Shown here piece after piece: positions 59,726 through 64,000 of a DNA stretch of 64,000 bases. Numbering within the stretch: the stretch's first letter is position 1; the number at the start of each line of letters is the position of its first letter. The notes beneath the pieces are model-generated. The model ran no database searches. It saw only the letters and a program-made list of their open reading frames with translations, and was not told the DNA's origin. Origin of the DNA: UBA1447 sp964627535. GTDB lineage: Bacteria > Bacillota > Clostridia > Oscillospirales > Acutalibacteraceae. The DNA lies in the NCBI GenBank assembly GCA_964627535.1, contig CAZVJW010000013.1, forward strand, positions 15,002 to 79,001. The letters are read 5' to 3'. A program made the position numbers and the translations under genes.

Positions 59726-60727
59726 TTATTTATTTCCGATAACCTCATATGCCAAATCGGGAAAATCCGTCATGATGCAGTCGCACCCGTTGCCGCGGAG
59801 TTTGCGCATATCTTCGGCATTGTTGATGGTCCAGTACTGCACCGCGATATCATAACGGTGCGCGTAATTGATCATTTCGCGCGTCCCGAGGTTGATGATT
59901 TCTTTACCGCCCGGCTTTTTATAAGCGCCGTAGGGAATCTGGAGCAGAGAATATTTAACATTATACTTTTTAAGGTCTGCATTCAAACGGGAGTAAAAAT
60001 AAAACTTCAGCACTTCCGGCGGGCCGGCGGAGCGGCGCATATTCGGGCAATTGGAATCATAGTATTTGGAAACGGACGGGTTAAAACTCGCGGCGATAAC
60101 ATTGCCGTACATATTTCTTTCGCCGAGGACTTTATAAAGCCTGTCGGCAGCCTTCCGCCCCAAATCGCCGTGGTTCTTCACATCGATGCTGAAATAATGC
60201 TGTTTCTTTGCGTGCGTATTCACATAATCCAAAATATCGTCAAGTTTATGAACCCTGAGATTCTCCGGGATGTTCTCCCCCCTCAAACCCCTGTACGGGT
60301 ACTTTCCGTTTTGCTCGAAGTTTTCGCCGAGGTTGAGCACCTGCAGTTCCTTAATCGTGTAATCAATCGGAAAAATCTTCTTTTTACCGAAGGCTTCCAC
60401 CGCGTTGCTTGTCGCGTCAAAGGTGGTGTTATGCAAAACCACCAGCTCGCCATCGCGCGTTAAATGCACATCCAGCTCAAACAGGTCGATTTCAAAGTCC
60501 GGCGAATTGAGGCACAGGTCAAACGCCATGAGGGTGTTTTCCGGCACGATGCCCGCTCCTGCGCGGTGAGCGGAAACGAGCGGATGACCGTATGGTTTTA
60601 TATACGGATTGGGTGAGTTTTCTTTTATCGCGATGGGGGTATCTTCTTCATCGTCTTTAGACATGGTGAAGAAGATTTTCACAGGCATAAACGCTTTAGA
60701 GATATTCCTTTTTAAAGCTGACGGCAA
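59726..60727 (-). CDS. Glycerophosphodiester phosphodiesterase
   Basis: GDPD-family enzyme releasing glycerol-3-phosphate from phospholipid head groups. The TIM-barrel motifs are SAHRAGAGIVPENTLMAF (catalytic His and the PENT motif), ELDVHLTRDGELVVLHNTTFDATSN (metal Glu, Asp and the second His) and a C-terminal YWTINNAEDMRKLRGNGCDCIMTDFP. Length 333 residues. There is no clear signal peptide; the N-terminus is basic and amphipathic (LKRNISKAFMPVKIFF). The start is TTG with AAAGGAG 8 bases upstream. It lies about 110 bases after the esterase gene on the same strand. Confidence 0.92.
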   Translation of the reverse strand: MPSALKRNISKAFMPVKIFFTMSKDDEEDTPIAIKENSPNPYIKPYGHPLVSAHRAGAGIVPENTLMAFDLCLNSPDFEIDLFELDVHLTRDGELVVLHNTTFDATSNAVEAFGKKKIFPIDYTIKELQVLNLGENFEQNGKYPYRGLRGENIPENLRVHKLDDILDYVNTHAKKQHYFSIDVKNHGDLGRKAADRLYKVLGERNMYGNVIAASFNPSVSKYYDSNCPNMRRSAGPPEVLKFYFYSRLNADLKKYNVKYSLLQIPYGAYKKPGGKEIINLGTREMINYAHRYDIAVQYWTINNAEDMRKLRGNGCDCIMTDFPDLAYEVIGNK

Positions 60728-60837
60728 CGGTTTCGCTCCTTTAGTTAAATCAATGTGTAATTAATGTTCCGGCTTTTTTTCATTTATTATTTCAGCGGTT
60801 CGACTTTTCGTCTTCATGCCGGACATCATCAGCAACA

Positions 60838-61936
60838 TTAACCGACGATATTTTTAACAATATTGATTGCTTCATCAGATTCAGGTATTGGGAAGATCGG
60901 GAATGTATGAAGCATATTTTTAAATTCATAGAAGTTGACCGAAGATCCTGTGCTTTCAATAGTCTCTGCAAATTTCCGGCAGTCCGGATTTAAAACCTCT
61001 TTTGTGCCAACAAATATCGTAAGTTCCGGCAGACCTTCAAAATTTTTAATATAGAGCGGGCTGAGTATCGGATTGTGCAAAAATTCCCTCACCGAGGGAT
61101 CCGTCACATCAATATCCTCAAGCTTTTCCGCTGTGCCATATACAAAAGCAAGCAATTTGAGTTTAACACCCGAAATAACGATCATCGGATCCTTTTCCTC
61201 ATACTCCGCAATTTCGGGATTGTCACTGATCATATCAGGGCACGGAGAGAACATAACACAGTGCGCCGGGACGGCATAACCATACTCCTTTGCGAGATAG
61301 GAAACTGCGATTGAATAGGATGCTCCGGCGGAATCACCCATAACAATAAGATTGGCAGCGTCAATTTTTTTGCCGTCAACTCCTTCCCATCCATTGTAAA
61401 GAAGTTCTTTGTAGAAGTTCATGGAAAGGGCGTAGGATTCGGCATAATCATAGTCCGGTCCTTTAAGATAGACAGGCATTATGACTGTCGCATTCATTTT
61501 CGCGGCTAATCTGCTAAGAAACATGTAATGGAAAAGCATAGGAGGATCAATATATGCGCCGCCGGGGAAATAAAGTATGTATCTGCCAGAGGTTGCGCCT
61601 TTATTGAAAACCCCTACAGTCATTTCCGCTGTTTTATCATCACTGCCGATAGAGTTTTTATATTTATATGTGTCGATGCCGTAAAGCGCTTTCAGATAAA
61701 ACGGGACATTATAATTTTCGGATTTCTGTCTTGAATTTTCAATGTTTTCATAAACCTTGTCAACCGTTGAAAACTTATCTGCCAGCGCAAGCTCCATAAC
61801 TCCCTCAATTATCTTGCTTTCCTGGCTCTGGCCGTAATTCACAGGGAACAAACTCCCGTTCCAGACTGACAACAAAAACAAGCACAAGCGAAAGAATTTT
61901 TACAACCGATTTGACCTTTGACAAAAAGTTTAACAT
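60838..61936 (-). pseudogene. Secreted alpha/beta-hydrolase (HSL-like esterase) with an apparent frameshift
   Basis: The hydrolase body (from about 61887) has the HSL-type oxyanion motif YFPGGAYIDPP, nucleophile elbow GDSAGAS, and a C-terminal NMLHTFPIFP with the catalytic His. It lacks a good start in its own frame (only TTG at 61887, no ribosome-binding site). Just upstream in another frame, ATG 61936 with GGAGG 7-8 bases before it encodes MLNFLSKVKSVVKILSLVLVF, a signal peptide, and that frame soon hits a stop. Removing one T from the T5 run (plus-strand A5, 61874-61878) joins them as LSLVLVLLSVWNG. Either a real +1 frameshift inactivates the gene, or this is a homopolymer sequencing error. 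Other motifs are all intact. Confidence 0.75.
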
Positions 61937-62292
61937 GACTACCCCTCCGTTATTTTTTTTTATCAAAACCTCTCACCCGGAATTTACCGTGTAAGCGGTA
62001 TTTTTCAGCCTAAGCGAATATAAAAACCGTACATATTATTCATTCTTATTCCAGCCCTATAAACTTTCAACAAGGCTCACTTAACCGGTAATTTTGATGA
62101 ATCTAATATGCTTCCTCAAATCTTGGAAGCAATTTTACTTTTTCGAATAAACTCGCTGATTTACATGCAATTCTATAACATAGACGAAACACTCTTATTC
62201 ATTAAATTTTATAATAATAATCATTAAATTCAACAATAGGGATAATGTATTATATCACATTAAAACATTTTCGTCACCTAATAAAACTAATT
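61937..62292. other. A/T-rich intergenic region, no gene
   Basis: No coding frame, strong promoter or terminator was recognised in these 356 bases. Confidence 0.6.
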
Positions 62293-63744
62293 TCAAACCT
62301 CAGCATTTAAAACTTCCGCATCCTCTTTCTCCTGCCGGCTTTGCATAAGCTCCTTGTGCGCTCTGATGCGCTCATCGCCGATAAAGGTATAATACTTCAT
62401 CGGTATGACGCCGATAATCCAGCCGAGGGCCGGAAGCAGTGTGATAAGCAGAACAAAACCGGTGATGGTGCTCTGATTTTGGGGCTGAGGAACCAGCTGG
62501 CCGGCAACCTCAACAGGCTGAATAAAGCTGACAAAAATCAAAACAAGCGAGACCGCGCCGGACTGGAGAGCGGTCATTGTTTTATTCATCAGGGTTTGGA
62601 AGGAAACCGTAACGCCCTCGGTTCTTTTGCCCGTTTTCCATTCCACATAATCCACGCTGTCGGCAATCATCGAATAGTTGATATTGCAAATTATGCCATA
62701 GGGCAGGCCGACAATGAGCATACTGATGAAAATATTCACAAGGCTCTTATCGACGAAGAAAAGCCATATGCATGAAGCGGCGCCGATAACACTTGAAACA
62801 TAGTAGATCTGGCGGTAATTATACTTTGAGCAGATTTTTGGCGTTAAAATCATTCCGATATATCCGCTGACTCCCCACCCGGCAATCAGCACGGTATTAA
62901 GTGCGGCGCCGTTCAGGTCTATGCTTTTGCCGAAAAAGTGAAGCGTCTGCTCGCCCAAAACATAAGTGGCGATATACATACCCGCAACAACAGGGATGGC
63001 ACGCATAAACCCGATAACACTCGCGCCGACAACACAACGAAGCGGCTGATTAATGCGAAGGTACCCGAGGCATTCCCGCAGGGTTGGCGCTTTATCCTTG
63101 CTTTTGCTTCTTTCCTCCGTTCCGAAAAACGCGAGCAGAAAAAGCGCCCCTCCGAAAATCGCGATGAAAATACCCGCCGCCGTATAGCCTGTTTTATTGC
63201 CCAGCGCGCCGATAAACAACGGCGCGATTACCATTGGCAGAGCGCCGCCGATGGAGTGCACCAGACGTGAAGTAGAGATGAACGAAATTCTCTCCTTGGG
63301 GTTTGGCGTCATCGCGGAGGCGAGCCCCCAAAACGGTACATCGCATAGCGTATAAATAATACCCCAAAGAATGTAGGTGATATAAGCATAGACAATTTTG
63401 CCCGTTTGCCCTATTCCGGAAGGGACAATAAACAGCGATACTGTGCTGATAATCAGCGGCAAAGTCGCAAACAAAAGATATGGCCGCATCTTGCCCCATT
63501 TTGTTCTTGTTTTGTCAACAAGCGTTCCCATTACCGGGTCATCCACCGCATCCCAAATTCTGGCGATAATCATCAGGATTCCGGCCGGGGCGGCACCGAG
63601 CAGAAATACATCGGTATAAAAGAAAAGAATATAGGAATTGACAAACCCGATAATCAGGTTCTGCCCGAAACCCGAAACCGCAAAGGAAAACTTGTTCATT
63701 TTGGTCAGATATTTTTTGTCGAAAACATTTTCATCGTTTGACAT
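62293..63744 (-). CDS. GPH-family MFS sugar:cation symporter
   Basis: Second GPH symporter in the window, about twelve transmembrane helices. Signatures are MIIARIWDAVDDPVMGTLVDKTRTKWGKMRPYL, LASAMTPNPKERISFISTSR and the C-terminal-half SVDYVEWKTGKRTEGVTVSFQTLMNK. The first-half Asp pair (DAVDD) and the D-x-VEWKTGKRTEG loop are the usual cation- and sugar-site region of MelB-like carriers. The ATG at 63744 is used because GAGG lies 7 bases before it; a TTG two codons earlier is less likely. Length 483 residues. It is only distantly similar to the transporter at 50287, so not a recent duplicate. Confidence 0.92.
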   Translation of the reverse strand: MSNDENVFDKKYLTKMNKFSFAVSGFGQNLIIGFVNSYILFFYTDVFLLGAAPAGILMIIARIWDAVDDPVMGTLVDKTRTKWGKMRPYLLFATLPLIISTVSLFIVPSGIGQTGKIVYAYITYILWGIIYTLCDVPFWGLASAMTPNPKERISFISTSRLVHSIGGALPMVIAPLFIGALGNKTGYTAAGIFIAIFGGALFLLAFFGTEERSKSKDKAPTLRECLGYLRINQPLRCVVGASVIGFMRAIPVVAGMYIATYVLGEQTLHFFGKSIDLNGAALNTVLIAGWGVSGYIGMILTPKICSKYNYRQIYYVSSVIGAASCIWLFFVDKSLVNIFISMLIVGLPYGIICNINYSMIADSVDYVEWKTGKRTEGVTVSFQTLMNKTMTALQSGAVSLVLIFVSFIQPVEVAGQLVPQPQNQSTITGFVLLITLLPALGWIIGVIPMKYYTFIGDERIRAHKELMQSRQEKEDAEVLNAEV

Positions 63745-64000
63745 TGGCAAACCTCACAATAATTTTTTCTGTATATTCAGTATATTACTTGAAGTGTCGA
63801 TTGTCCATTGTATTTTATACAAGAGGATAATTTGACTCAACGCGGTAATTGCGATATAATTCGGATAATTAGAATGTTATCGCATTCAAGGGCAATTTTA
63901 TGTTAATACAATAATTCGTTAAGTATTAATCATTTTATTTGAAAGAGGATTGACTAACTATTAGAAGTCAATAGAAAAAACAAAAAAAGTTATTCAGATA
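63745..64000. other. A/T-rich right edge, promoter but no gene inside the window
   Basis: It contains a plus-strand promoter (63832-63860) and no open frame of note. The gene it drives should start beyond the window, leaving a leader of at least 130 bases. Confidence 0.6.
63832..63860 (+). promoter_or_regulatory. Predicted sigma-A promoter reading out of the window
   Basis: TTGACT (63832-63837), 17 bases, consensus TATAAT (63855-63860). Confidence 0.75.

Noticed and set aside
59711..60463. 250-codon open frame antisense to the glycerophosphodiesterase
   Set aside because: Shadow frame; the GDPD motifs on the minus strand are decisive.

Overview
The window is chromosomal DNA of a low-to-mid GC Gram-positive bacterium, most likely an uncultured member of the Clostridia (Bacillota). 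The evidence is a CIRCE-controlled groESL operon, an IspH-ribosomal S1 fusion downstream of cmk and plsC, type III pantothenate kinase beside an ECF S component, a ferredoxin-dependent 2-oxoacid oxidoreductase operon, GPH-type sugar symporters, and a giant dockerin-bearing leucine-rich-repeat protein. A run of exactly 100 N (25819-25918) marks a scaffold join, so this is a draft assembly. No rRNA, tRNA or CRISPR array was recognised.

Layout. 1-3.4 kb: the 3' part of an unidentified gene and a secreted GH92-type glycosidase. 3.5-9.9 kb (minus strand): P5C dehydrogenase, a GH123/DUF4091-like protein, ProC, MscL, a hemolysin-III protein and a PflX-like radical SAM protein. 10.1-13.0 kb: coaX with a PanT-like S component, then NrdR and a sugar-phosphate isomerase-like protein on the other strand. 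13.2-15.3 kb: HrcA/CIRCE-type groES-groEL. 15.3-26.4 kb: a repeat-rich accessory island with a type I restriction-modification operon (hsdM, hsdS with an in-frame stop, an FRG-domain gene, hsdR) and an AAA ATPase-nuclease-like gene. 26.4-28.8 kb: a C-x5-R phosphatase and two tandem PHP paralogues. 29.0-32.3 kb: a four-subunit 2-oxoacid:ferredoxin oxidoreductase led by a MinD/ParA-like ATPase. 32.5-39.3 kb: ispH-S1, two plsC paralogues, cmk, a BaiN-type flavoprotein and an RpiR regulator. 39.5-51.8 kb: alkaline phosphatase, a Nim-like flavoprotein, LacZ, two metallophosphoesterases, a membrane-anchored 701-residue unknown, an AraC regulator fused to a GyrB-type ATPase domain, and a GPH transporter. 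52-59.3 kb: a 2450-residue LRR-dockerin protein. 59.7-63.7 kb: a glycerophosphodiesterase, a frameshifted secreted esterase and a second GPH transporter.

The non-core genes suggest a scavenger of glycans and organic phosphate: glycosidases (GH92, GH2, GH123-like), cation-sugar symporters and several secreted or anchored phosphoesterases.

The most unusual items are the AraC-GyrB ATPase fusion (47857-48780), the FRG gene inside a type I R-M operon whose hsdS carries a premature stop, the paired repeats bracketing that island, and a family of about 100-bp inverted-repeat elements, two of which contain the same nested 30-bp palindromic insert flanked by TTA. Similarity and family calls were made by reading; no database search was run.
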